Of a stretch of DNA of 8,002 nucleotides, positions 1 through 6,444 are shown in pieces (within the stretch, counting starts at the first letter, position 1; each line of letters begins with the position of its first letter). The translations under genes were made by a program, and so were the position numbers. A model generated the notes under the pieces. The model searched no databases and was not told the origin of the DNA. It saw nothing but the letters and a program-made list of their open reading frames with translations. Source of the DNA: Burkholderiales bacterium (GTDB lineage: Bacteria > Pseudomonadota > Gammaproteobacteria > Burkholderiales > Burkholderiaceae_C); NCBI GenBank assembly GCA_947450745.1, contig CANFYD010000151.1, forward strand, positions 1 through 8,002, read 5' to 3'.

Positions 1-986
1 ACCGCTTCGGCCCAAATGCGCTGTTGCGCCTGCAATTCGCTGTCCAGCAACAGCTCATTCATACCCAGCACGCCGTTCATCGGCGTGCGGATCTCATGGC
101 TCATCGCAGCCAGAAATTCGCTTTTGGCATGGCTGGCGGCCTGCGCCAGTTCCATCGCGTGAAACAGCTCGGCGGTGCGCCGCACCACGGCAGCTTCGAG
201 CGAATCGCGTTGTGCGGCCAGACGGTTTTCGCGGTCCTGAATCTGTTCCAGCATGCCGTTGAAGCCCTGACCCAGGACGTTCAATTCATGGATGGCACTG
301 ACACCGGCGCGCACGCTGTAGTTGGCGTCGGCCGATACCCGCTGCAACAGCTCGGTCAGCCCGTCCAGCGGTTTGAGCACCGAGCGGTTCAGCCTTTTCA
401 ATAGCAAGGCGCTGGCCAGCCGTGCCAGCACGGCCCCCACCAGCGTGGCGAGCAATTGCCAGATCAGTTGCCGATACAGCCCGCCCAGGTCGACGGTCAG
501 CGTCAATTGCCCCGTGCTTTGCCCTTGAAACAAGACCGGCTGGCTGAGCACCACGCGGCCCAAGTGCACCACCATGTCGGTGCCGTTCGTCTTGCCATTT
601 GCCGTGCCATTTGCCGTGCCGTTCGCCATGTCATTCCGGCGTTCGGAAGCCACCACATCATTGCGCTGATAGCTGGCGGTGACGCTGCCGTCCTGTGCGT
701 ACAGGGCAGCCGACATCACGTCGGGCGAATTGCGCAGCGATTGCAGCAGGTCGTTGGCTGACTTGGCGTCGTTGAACATCAGCGACGCCGCTGCGTTCTC
801 CGACAGCACCCGGGCTTGCACGCGGCTGTTGTCCAGCAGGGCCAGCAGCCCCAGTATGAAGCTGCTGGCGATGGCGATGACCGTGATGATGGCCAAGGCG
901 GCCAGCAGCGCCATATTGTTGATGTGCTGCAGTCGCGCACCCAATGTGATGCGGGTGACGCGTGCATTCCGTGCGTCTCGGAGCAT
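1..986 (-). CDS. YfiN-like membrane sensor histidine kinase, 3' end beyond window (partial)
   Basis: Sensor kinase in the inner membrane; 328 complete codons are visible and the C-terminus runs off the left edge. Reading from the ATG at 986: short cytoplasmic N-terminus, TM1 about residues 26-49, a periplasmic CHASE8-like domain about 50-165 (SENAAASLMFNDAKSA, then PDVMSAALYAQDGSVTASY), TM2 about 172-197 with an Arg at 189, HAMP-type linker about 198-252 (LGQGFNGMLEQIQDRENRL), a short coiled coil, then a HisKA H-box SHEIRTPMNGVLGM with phospho-acceptor His297. The H-box wording is typical of hybrid kinases, so HATPase and receiver domains are expected downstream but not seen. The front half aligns by eye with E. 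coli YfiN/DgcN, whose output is GGDEF. It follows the yfiR-like gene with almost no gap, so YfiR is the likely periplasmic regulator (inference). A GTG at 1001 is an alternative start. A tandem repeat lies in the periplasmic domain. Confidence 0.9.
   Translation of the reverse strand, partial: MLRDARNARVTRITLGARLQHINNMALLAALAIITVIAIASSFILGLLALLDNSRVQARVLSENAAASLMFNDAKSANDLLQSLRNSPDVMSAALYAQDGSVTASYQRNDVVASERRNDMANGTANGTANGKTNGTDMVVHLGRVVLSQPVLFQGQSTGQLTLTVDLGGLYRQLIWQLLATLVGAVLARLASALLLKRLNRSVLKPLDGLTELLQRVSADANYSVRAGVSAIHELNVLGQGFNGMLEQIQDRENRLAAQRDSLEAAVVRRTAELFHAMELAQAASHAKSEFLAAMSHEIRTPMNGVLGMNELLLDSELQAQQRIWAEA
579..626 (-). repeat. In-frame 12-bp tandem repeat, four units, inside the kinase sensor domain
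   Basis: Four consecutive 12-base units (626-615, 614-603, 602-591, 590-579 on the minus strand) encode ANGT-ANGT-ANGK-TNGT, kinase residues 121-136. Across units 1 to 3, two copies of GGCACGGCAAAT (620-609 and 608-597) are identical; the outer units differ by a few substitutions. The unit is a multiple of three, so copy changes by slippage would keep the frame. It falls in the periplasmic domain, where YfiN proteins have a variable loop before the last strands (inference from remembered family members). Confidence 0.85.
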
Positions 987-995
987 GCCGGCGGG

Positions 996-1012
996 CCTCA
1001 CTGAATCACCTC
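996..1012 (-). promoter_or_regulatory. Competing ribosome binding sites for the kinase start
   Basis: On the minus strand GAGGTG (1012-1007) lies 5 bases before a GTG codon at 1001, which overlaps the yfiR-like stop as GTGA. A second GAGG (999-996) lies 9 bases before the ATG at 986. Both starts are in the same frame and differ by five residues. I list the ATG because of the codon, but the GTGA overlap matches the tight packing of this operon and cannot be ruled out. Confidence 0.5.
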
Positions 1013-1555
1013 GGTCGCCAGGCGAAGCAGCTTGGAGCTGAGTTTGACCTGACCGGCGCTGGCGGCCAGCAAGTTGGCCTCGAAAGAAATCTTGTTCCGG
1101 TTCAGCGTCAGATTGAGCGCCACGCCCTGACGTGCGGCGCCCGGGCTGTCGGCAATCGTCAGCATCGGGTGGCTGCGCGCATCCTCCAGCACGCGTGGCA
1201 GATGGGTGATCGCGGCTGCGCTGATGAAGGTGATCTGGCAATTCTTCATCGACTCGCCGACGGCCTTGCGCTGCACGCTGAGGCTGCGCCCGCCGACGGC
1301 CTTGCCCTGCAGTTCATCGATCACCCGGCCAAACGAGTCCTGCCCCAGGATGCACAGGTTGAGCGTGCTGGCCACTTCGGCCGGCCACTCGGTGAAGAGC
1401 GCGAAGTTGTAAACGAAAGCGACCTTCAACGCCAGTTCGTCCTTCAGCACCAAAGCCTCTTGCGCCATGCCGGGGGATGAAAAAAACAGCGCTCCCGTTG
1501 CGGCCAGCGTGCTGCCGCAATGCTTCAACGCAGTCCGCAGATTCAGTAGCGCCAT
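998..1555 (-). CDS. YfiR family (DUF4154) periplasmic regulator
   Basis: A 185-residue secreted protein. Residues 1-31 look like a signal peptide (hydrophobic LAATGALFF, likely cleavage after GMA or MAQ). The mature part has the YfiR/DUF4154 landmarks in order: LKVAFVYNFALFTEWP (43-58), LCILGQDSFG (67-76), GKAVGGRSLSV (84-94), CQITFIS (106-112), LTIAD (132-136), and the C-terminal block ISFEANLLAA...LSSKLLRLA (156-180). Length is normal for the family. In Pseudomonas, YfiR is the periplasmic repressor of the diguanylate cyclase YfiN; here its neighbour is a kinase with a YfiN-like sensor, so the predicted partner is that kinase. Cys68 and Cys106 could match the first disulfide of P. aeruginosa YfiR; the second pair is absent. 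The frame is open further upstream, but this ATG is preferred because it precedes the signal peptide and overlaps the receptor stop by 13 bases. The ribosome site is weak, which suggests translational coupling. Confidence 0.92.
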   Translation of the reverse strand: MALLNLRTALKHCGSTLAATGALFFSSPGMAQEALVLKDELALKVAFVYNFALFTEWPAEVASTLNLCILGQDSFGRVIDELQGKAVGGRSLSVQRKAVGESMKNCQITFISAAAITHLPRVLEDARSHPMLTIADSPGAARQGVALNLTLNRNKISFEANLLAASAGQVKLSSKLLRLATEVIQ

Positions 1556-3567
1556 GTGGCTTTGACGAGCAGGCTGCGGCCGATCTCGGTCGATCGCACC
1601 GGCAAATAGTCCGACACGAATTCGAGGTGGCGCTGGTCGAGCAGGTTCTGGCCGACGATGGCCAACTCGACTTGCTCGCCGACCTTGAACGCATAGCGCA
1701 AGTCCATCGTGGTGTAGGCCGGTACCTGGGGGTTCTTCAGCGGGCTGGTGGACTTGAGCCACAGGTCAAGATGACTGCCATCGGCCAGTGTCCAGGACGA
1801 GCGCAACGACGCGCGATGGCGCGGCACCCGGCCTTCGAGCTTGTCCTGTGCAATGCCGGCCGCTGCATCCACCAGGCGCGGGCTGCTCAAACGGAGTTGC
1901 GAGTAGTTCGCCTGGACACGCCAGTTGGCGCTGGGCTGCCAGTCCACCGCCACTTCCAGCCCTTGCGTGCGCGCCTTGGCTGCGTTGTTGCTGCTGATCG
2001 GCACGATGACCAGCACCGGTGAGACCGGTTGCGGCTGCTGCGCCGCGAGGCTGACGAGGTCAACGTAGTCGCTGACGAAGGCTGCCGCGTCGACCGACAG
2101 TTGGGCGCTGAGGCGCTGGCGCCAGCCGGCTTCCAGCGAGGTGACGACCTCGGGCTTCAGCGTGCCTTGCGCTGGCGGCAAGCGGATGCTCTTGATGGCG
2201 GGCACATAGGGCGGCATCGCGGCGGTTTCTGCCACGTTCACCGGCACGTCGAGTTCCAGCCGCGAGGGCAGGCGTGCGGCTCGTGCCAGCGAGGTCCACC
2301 AAGTCGTCTCGGCGCTTGGCGTCCAGGCCAAACGCAGGTCGGGCTGGGCTTGTGCGCTGCTCCAGTTGTCGCTGTCGACGCGGACGCCGCCGCTCAGCCG
2401 CAGTTTTTCGGGGATCAGCACCATCTCGTCATGCACAAATACCGACGCAATGCGCCAGTCGCGCTGCTGGCGGTCGAAGGAGCTGGGGTCAAAGATGGCG
2501 GATGGACGCAACGTGATCTGATCGCTCGACAAGCGGTAAGACCCACCCCATAGCAATTCATGCTGGCCACCCAGGGGGGTGCGTTGCTGGAATTCTCCGC
2601 TCAGCGTGGTGCGCTTTTCCTGGATCAGGGTCTCTACATCGACCAAGCTGGTTTCAGCCCCGATCTGCCATTCGATCTGCCCGCCGCCGGCCAGCGGCAG
2701 TTCACGGCGTAGCGACAAATTGCTGCCGGTGTTGGTCTGCCGGATGTCGAAGACGGGTGTTGCCACGCTGTAGATCGCCAAATCCATGCGGTCGTCGGCG
2801 CGCGAGCGGTAAGCCTCGCCCAGCAGCGTCCAGCTGCCACCATGGGCGGCCGGCCAGTCGGCGCGCAGCCCGAAGCGGCCGGAGCGCCAGCTGTCGTTGC
2901 CCTTGGTGCCATCGCCCGCCTTGGCCGCGGCCAGATCGAAGCCCTTGGCCGACAGCCGCAAGTGCCCGTCGCCCACTGCCACGCCGTGACGCATGGTGAC
3001 CGAAGCCGGCTCGTCGGTGGCGGTGGAGGCGGTGACTTCGGTGCCCAGCGTGTCGGCGGACTTGCGCGAAATGATGTTGATCACGCCGTTGACCGCATTC
3101 GCTCCCCAGATCGCGGCGCTGGGGCCGCGGATCACCTCGATGCGCTCGATGTCGCCGAGGTTGGCGTCCTCGGCCTCCCACATCACACCGGAGAACAACG
3201 GTGAGTAGACGCTGCGGCCGTCTTTGAGCACCAGCAGTTTGTTGGCAAAGCGGCCGTTGAAGCCGCGAATGCTGACGGCCCAGCGGTTGTTGGCGATTCG
3301 TGCCACTTCGACGCCCGGTGCCAGCCGCAGCGCTTCCGGGATGCTGCGGGCGCCGGAGCGGGCAATGTCCTCGCGCGAGATGACGAACACCGCAGCGGCC
3401 ACTTCTTGCACCTGCTGCAGCTTGCGGGAGGCGCTGCTGATCTCGACCTTCAGCAGGTCTTCGAAGGGCAGATCAAGAAAACCGGCTTGCGCCAACAAGG
3501 GCAGGGCCAGCAACGCAGCAGCGATGCTCACTTGCAGCGGTTGACGGGTGAAGCTGAACTTTTCCAT
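1543..3567 (-). CDS. TonB-dependent outer-membrane receptor
   Basis: A 674-residue outer-membrane receptor, a usual length. Residues 1-28 form a signal peptide ending LAQA before GF. A possible TonB-box-like stretch follows (EDLLKVEISSAS, 36-47). The plug domain spans about 50-168, with SIPEALRLAPGVEVARI (75-91), SIRGFNGRFANKLLVL (99-114), and RIEVIRGPSAAIWGANAVNG (142-161). The rest is a beta-barrel with alternating aromatic strands, a late SPLKNPQVPAYTTMDLRYAF segment, and an aromatic C-terminal Tyr in ATWRY. There is no N-terminal secretin/STN signalling domain, so it is not a FecA-type transducer. The ligand cannot be read from sequence; plugs of this style occur in receptors annotated for siderophores or cobalamin and in receptors of unknown ligand. 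It is the first gene of an operon with the yfiR-like gene and the kinase, so it may report ligand occupancy to YfiR (inference). A weak GAGA lies 7 bases before the start. Confidence 0.95.
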   Translation of the reverse strand: MEKFSFTRQPLQVSIAAALLALPLLAQAGFLDLPFEDLLKVEISSASRKLQQVQEVAAAVFVISREDIARSGARSIPEALRLAPGVEVARIANNRWAVSIRGFNGRFANKLLVLKDGRSVYSPLFSGVMWEAEDANLGDIERIEVIRGPSAAIWGANAVNGVINIISRKSADTLGTEVTASTATDEPASVTMRHGVAVGDGHLRLSAKGFDLAAAKAGDGTKGNDSWRSGRFGLRADWPAAHGGSWTLLGEAYRSRADDRMDLAIYSVATPVFDIRQTNTGSNLSLRRELPLAGGGQIEWQIGAETSLVDVETLIQEKRTTLSGEFQQRTPLGGQHELLWGGSYRLSSDQITLRPSAIFDPSSFDRQQRDWRIASVFVHDEMVLIPEKLRLSGGVRVDSDNWSSAQAQPDLRLAWTPSAETTWWTSLARAARLPSRLELDVPVNVAETAAMPPYVPAIKSIRLPPAQGTLKPEVVTSLEAGWRQRLSAQLSVDAAAFVSDYVDLVSLAAQQPQPVSPVLVIVPISSNNAAKARTQGLEVAVDWQPSANWRVQANYSQLRLSSPRLVDAAAGIAQDKLEGRVPRHRASLRSSWTLADGSHLDLWLKSTSPLKNPQVPAYTTMDLRYAFKVGEQVELAIVGQNLLDQRHLEFVSDYLPVRSTEIGRSLLVKATWRY

Positions 3568-3612
3568 GCGCGGGTCTCGAAAATTTGACTTGAGCGGGGC
3601 GCGCTTGGCGGC

Positions 3613-3640
3613 GGCCCGGCGATCTTTTGCCGTTCAGGCC
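3613..3640 (-). other. Bulged hairpin in the probable receptor leader
   Basis: On the minus strand, GGCC (3640-3637), a TGAA bulge, CGGC (3632-3629), an eight-base loop AAAAGATC, GCCG (3620-3617) and GGCC (3616-3613) can fold as two stacked 4-bp GC stems. It ends about 45 bases before the receptor start codon. No U-run follows, so it is not a standard terminator. It could be a leader structure or chance in GC-rich DNA. Confidence 0.3.
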
Positions 3641-3671
3641 CTATTTCGGACGCTTGATGAATAAATGTAAC

Positions 3672-3725
3672 GGGCTGTTTGTGAGGACTTCAGGCAGCTG
3701 CACAGCCCAGCGTGAAAGACCTCAC
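3672..3725 (-). other. Two interleaved inverted repeats (pseudoknot-like)
   Basis: GGGCTGT (3672-3678) is the reverse complement of ACAGCCC (3702-3708), and GTGAGG (3681-3686) is the reverse complement of CCTCAC (3720-3725). One arm of the second pair lies inside the loop of the first, so in a minus-strand transcript the two stems form an H-type pseudoknot topology or compete. They could equally be two protein-binding half-site pairs. The stems are 7 and 6 bp, so chance is possible. Confidence 0.3.
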
Positions 3726-3793
3726 ATTAAATACGTTTAACCTTGACTGGCTCTTACTGAACTGCACGGTGCCGCCTTGAGCCTCCTTCAAGC

Positions 3794-4621
3794 TCACCAG
3801 GGCGGATGGGCGGAAACGCCGCCGTCCACGACCAGATTGCTGCCGCTGATCCAGCGTGCCGCGTCGGAGCAAAGAAACAACACCGCGTCCGCCACATCGG
3901 CCGGTTCGCCCAAACGGCCCAGCGGCGCGTTGGCCTGCCAGCGCTGCACGCCGTCCGGCCAGTCCTCGGCGAGGCCGTCGCGGTGGATCAGGCCCGGCGA
4001 CACCGCGTTGACGCGCACGCCCAGCGGGCCGAATTCCAGCGCGGCCGCACGAGTGAACATCAGCACCGCCGCCTTGGCCGTGGCGTAATGCGCGTGGCCG
4101 GCGGCGGGCGCCAGCGCTTCGATCGAGGCGATGTTGACGATGCAGGCGTGACGGTGCTGCCCGCCCTGCGCGGCCTGTTTGCTCATCATTTGAGCGGCTT
4201 GCTGGGTGGTCAGAAAGACGCTGTCCAGGTTGGCCGCCAACATCTGCCGCCAACTGGCCAGGGTCATGCCGTCCAACGCGGCGACTGTTTGCAGCGCAGC
4301 GTTGTTGACCAGGATGTCGATGGGCCCCAGCTGCTGCGCTACGTCGGCAAACAACTGCGCAACGCTCGCCTCGGCGCTCAGATCGGCGCCGAAGGCCAAT
4401 GCCCGTCCGCCGACTTGCTCAATCTCGAATGCCAACTCGGCGGCGCGCTGCGGCTGGCTGTGAAAGTGCAGCGCCAGCGTCGCCCCGGCCTCGGCCAAGC
4501 GCAGCGCGATGGCGCGCCCAATGCCGCCGCTGGCACCGGTGACCAGGGCGACGCGGCCGCGCAGGTTGAGCAGGTCGGAGACCGGCAAGGCGGCGCCAGT
4601 TTGACGCGGGTCGGTTTGCAT
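3794..4621 (-). CDS. Short-chain dehydrogenase/reductase (SDR), classical type
   Basis: A 275-residue cytoplasmic NAD(P)(H)-dependent oxidoreductase with all classical SDR landmarks: cofactor motif TGASGGIG (28-35), Asp80 in the FGADLS strand, NNAA (106-109), catalytic Asn131 in AANLDSVF, Ser166 in IVNIAS, and the YATAK motif with Tyr179 and Lys183, then SPG (208-210) and the C-terminal DGG (266-268). It looks like a FabG or glucose-1-dehydrogenase-type member of ordinary length. The end of the second strand (HFHSQPQR) lacks the acidic residue typical of NAD-specific enzymes, which hints at NADP(H) (inference). The substrate is not readable. It starts 13 bases after the phosphorylase stop and looks like the last gene of the nucleoside operon, so a role on a sugar or nucleoside-derived product is plausible but unproven. 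The ribosome site (GCGAG) is weak. The first 15-20 residues before the core fold are variable, so the start is less certain than the rest. Confidence 0.93.
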   Translation of the reverse strand: MQTDPRQTGAALPVSDLLNLRGRVALVTGASGGIGRAIALRLAEAGATLALHFHSQPQRAAELAFEIEQVGGRALAFGADLSAEASVAQLFADVAQQLGPIDILVNNAALQTVAALDGMTLASWRQMLAANLDSVFLTTQQAAQMMSKQAAQGGQHRHACIVNIASIEALAPAAGHAHYATAKAAVLMFTRAAALEFGPLGVRVNAVSPGLIHRDGLAEDWPDGVQRWQANAPLGRLGEPADVADAVLFLCSDAARWISGSNLVVDGGVSAHPPW

Positions 4622-4634
4622 TTGCTCGCTTCGA

Positions 4635-5465
4635 TCAACGCAAGTGCGGCAACACGGCCGCCATCAGCCGGGCGATCTGCAGGCCGGCGCGGGCCGCTTG
4701 CGGGATCACGTCTTCGATCGTGTCGGGCTGCTGATCCGGCGCGCCGGTCGCCACATTGCTGATGGCCGACAAACCCAGCACCTTGATGCCCGCATGGTTG
4801 GCGGTGATGACCTCCAGCGCGGTGGACATGCCGACCGCGTCGCCGCCGATCACGCGCAGATAGCGCCGCTCGGCCGAGGTCTCGAACGAGGGCCCGGCCA
4901 CTGCCGCATAAATGCCGCGCTGCAACGGGATCTGCAGCGCTTGTGCTTGCTCGATCAGCGCCGCGCGGTGGGCCGGCCAATAGGCTTGCGACATGTCGGG
5001 GAAGCGCGGCCCCAGGCTCTCGTCGTGGGCCCCGGTCAACGGGTTGCAGCCCATCAGGTTGATGTGATCCTCGATCAGCATGACGTCGCCCGGCGCGAAA
5101 CTCGCGTTCAGCCCACCCGCCGCATTCGTCACCACCAGATGCGCCACACCCAGCCGCTGCAGCGCGTAAACGGGGGCGGCGATGTCGCGCGCACTCCAAC
5201 CTTCATACAAATGAAAGCGTCCCTGCATGGCGACCACGCGGCGGCCTTGCAGCGTGCCGAACACCAGCCGGCCGGCATGCAGCGGCGCTGTGGAACGGGG
5301 GAAGCCGTCGATCTCGGCGTAATCGATGGCGCGCGCATCGTCGATCGCGTCGACCAAGTGGCCCAGGCCCGAGCCCAGCACCAAGCCGACCTCGCAGCGC
5401 TGCCCTGATGTCGTGACGCCGTGGCGGGCCAGCGAGGCGCTGATGCGGTTCAATCGTTCAATCAT
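4635..5465 (-). CDS. Purine nucleoside phosphorylase, trimeric class II (PNP)
   Basis: Cytoplasmic enzyme that splits purine (deoxy)nucleosides with phosphate into free base and (deoxy)ribose 1-phosphate. The 276 residues match the low-molecular-mass trimeric PNP family: LVLGSGLG phosphate loop (28-35), QGRFHLYEG (81-89), VTNAAGG (112-118), GPSFETSAE (191-199), VGMSTALEVITANHAG (211-226) and SAISNVATG (233-241). By family comparison, Glu195 and Asn237 correspond to the human residues Glu201 and Asn243 that select 6-oxopurines, so inosine, guanosine or xanthosine are likelier substrates than adenosine. The E. coli relative is XapA; mycobacterial and Bacillus relatives are called PunA or PupG. 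It lies 34 bases after the second permease and 13 before the dehydrogenase, in the same direction, so it should act on nucleosides brought in by the transporter. The start follows from the family N-terminus; the upstream ribosome site is poor. Confidence 0.96.
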   Translation of the reverse strand: MIERLNRISASLARHGVTTSGQRCEVGLVLGSGLGHLVDAIDDARAIDYAEIDGFPRSTAPLHAGRLVFGTLQGRRVVAMQGRFHLYEGWSARDIAAPVYALQRLGVAHLVVTNAAGGLNASFAPGDVMLIEDHINLMGCNPLTGAHDESLGPRFPDMSQAYWPAHRAALIEQAQALQIPLQRGIYAAVAGPSFETSAERRYLRVIGGDAVGMSTALEVITANHAGIKVLGLSAISNVATGAPDQQPDTIEDVIPQAARAGLQIARLMAAVLPHLR

Positions 5466-5499
5466 GGGGCGTACTCAAAATGCAACTGAGGAGTGGCGT

Positions 5500-6444
5500 T
5501 TATAAAGCCTGCGGCAGGGTGACAAGCAAGGCACGCCGGCGCAGCCAAGAAATCCACGCCAGGCCGATCAAGGTGACGACGTAGGGCAGGGCATCCGACA
5601 GCTGTTGCGGCCAGCTCAAGCCTTGCTGCTGCAAGCCGTACTGGTTGAGGGCCGCAAACAAGAAGGCGCAGGCCAGCAAAGGCAGCGGCCGGCCGCGCGT
5701 CAGCAGCACCAGCACGACGGCAATCCAGCCGCGCCCGGCGCTCATGTTCTCGACGAACAGCGTCACGTTGGAGAGCGACAGCTGCGCGCCGGCCAAGCCG
5801 CACAGGCCGCCGCAAGCCAGCAGCGCCTGCGTTTGCAGCCGCCCCGGTGACACGCCCAGCGAGCGCAGCGCTTGCGGGTTCTCCCCGGCCGCCCGCAGGC
5901 GCAGGCCGAAGCGGTGATGGGCCAGCAGCCCCTGCAGCGCAACAGCCAGCAACAGGGCGATGACGAACAACGGCGACTGGCCATGAAAAAGCGGCCCGAT
6001 GAAGCGCCCAAACAGCGGCAGGTCCTGCAGCCACGGCCAGTCCAGTGGTGCGATGCCGGCAATGCGCGCGTCATCCAGCACGCCCTGGCGCTGGAACAGC
6101 AGGCGCAGCAAAAACACGGTGGCCCCGGCAGCCAGCAGGTTCAGGCCGATCGCCACCACGACGGCATCGGCCCGCCGCCCCACATGCAGCCAGGCAAACA
6201 AGCCGCCCATCGCAACGCCGGCCAGCACCGCCAGGGCCACGCCGGCCGCCGCGTCCTGGGCCAGATAGGAGCCGCAGACCGCCGCGAAGGCACCGACCAG
6301 CAACATCCCTTCGAGGGCGATATTCACCACGCCGCTGCGCTCGCACAAGGCACCGCCCAGCGCTGCCAGCAGCACCGGCGTGACAAAACGCGGCAGCGCG
6401 GCCAGCCAGCCAGGATCGAACAGCAAGCTCAGCAGCTCAGTCAT
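5500..6444 (-). CDS. Nucleoside ABC transporter permease, second subunit (YufQ/NupQ-like)
   Basis: Inner-membrane permease of the BPD_transp_2 family, 314 residues with about eight to ten hydrophobic segments. Family landmarks are LCERSGVVNIALEGMLLVGAF (positions 33-53), a coupling loop RAAGENPQALRSLGVSPGRL (184-203), CGGLCGLAGAQLSLS (211-225) and MSAGRGWIAVVLVLL (234-248). These fit the second permease of BMP-type nucleoside importers (B. subtilis NupQ, formerly YufQ). The ATG overlaps the stop of the first permease as ATGA, with AAAGG 6 bases upstream. The reading frame stays open far upstream through the first permease, but that extension lacks permease character. After the conserved GRG loop, relatives usually carry a short FGRW-P motif; here it reads LLTRGRPLP. 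Transport of purine nucleosides is inferred from the family and from the phosphorylase gene next to it. Confidence 0.95.
   Translation of the reverse strand: MTELLSLLFDPGWLAALPRFVTPVLLAALGGALCERSGVVNIALEGMLLVGAFAAVCGSYLAQDAAAGVALAVLAGVAMGGLFAWLHVGRRADAVVVAIGLNLLAAGATVFLLRLLFQRQGVLDDARIAGIAPLDWPWLQDLPLFGRFIGPLFHGQSPLFVIALLLAVALQGLLAHHRFGLRLRAAGENPQALRSLGVSPGRLQTQALLACGGLCGLAGAQLSLSNVTLFVENMSAGRGWIAVVLVLLTRGRPLPLLACAFLFAALNQYGLQQQGLSWPQQLSDALPYVVTLIGLAWISWLRRRALLVTLPQAL

Larger units (their letters stand above)
3568..3793. other. Intergenic control region between the two operons
   Basis: This 226-base gap is AT-richer than its surroundings and holds no gene I can support. On the minus strand a possible weak -10 such as TACATT (in CGTTACATTTATTC, near 3660-3673) lies about 95-105 bases before the receptor ATG, with only a poor -35 match (CTGAAG) upstream. 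Another AT-rich segment, TTAAACGTATTTAAT, lies at 3726-3740. No intrinsic terminator with a U-run follows the dehydrogenase stop. I see no clear Fur box, B12 box or c-di-GMP riboswitch consensus. The inverted repeats in it are listed separately. Confidence 0.5.

Noticed and set aside
1556..1762. 69-residue N-terminal extension of the yfiR-like protein
   Set aside because: It overlaps receptor barrel coding sequence, has no family resemblance and would bury the signal peptide.
3568..3740. c-di-GMP (GEMM), cobalamin riboswitch or Fur box upstream of the receptor
   Set aside because: None of the conserved cores could be matched by eye; the short similarities to GEMM (GGCCUGAACGG) lack the rest of the motif.
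3764..3796. Possible terminator after the dehydrogenase (GCTTGA/TCAAG or TGAGC/GCTCA stems)
   Set aside because: Stems are only 5 bp, overlap each other and are not followed by a U-run on the minus strand.
3806..4762. Plus-strand open frame (318 codons) opposite the dehydrogenase
   Set aside because: Composition is that of a mirror frame, and the antisense gene has every SDR motif intact.
5466..5499. Possible regulatory hairpin between the second permease and the phosphorylase
   Set aside because: Only a 4-bp CTCA/TGAG pairing is visible; the gap is an ordinary short operon spacer.
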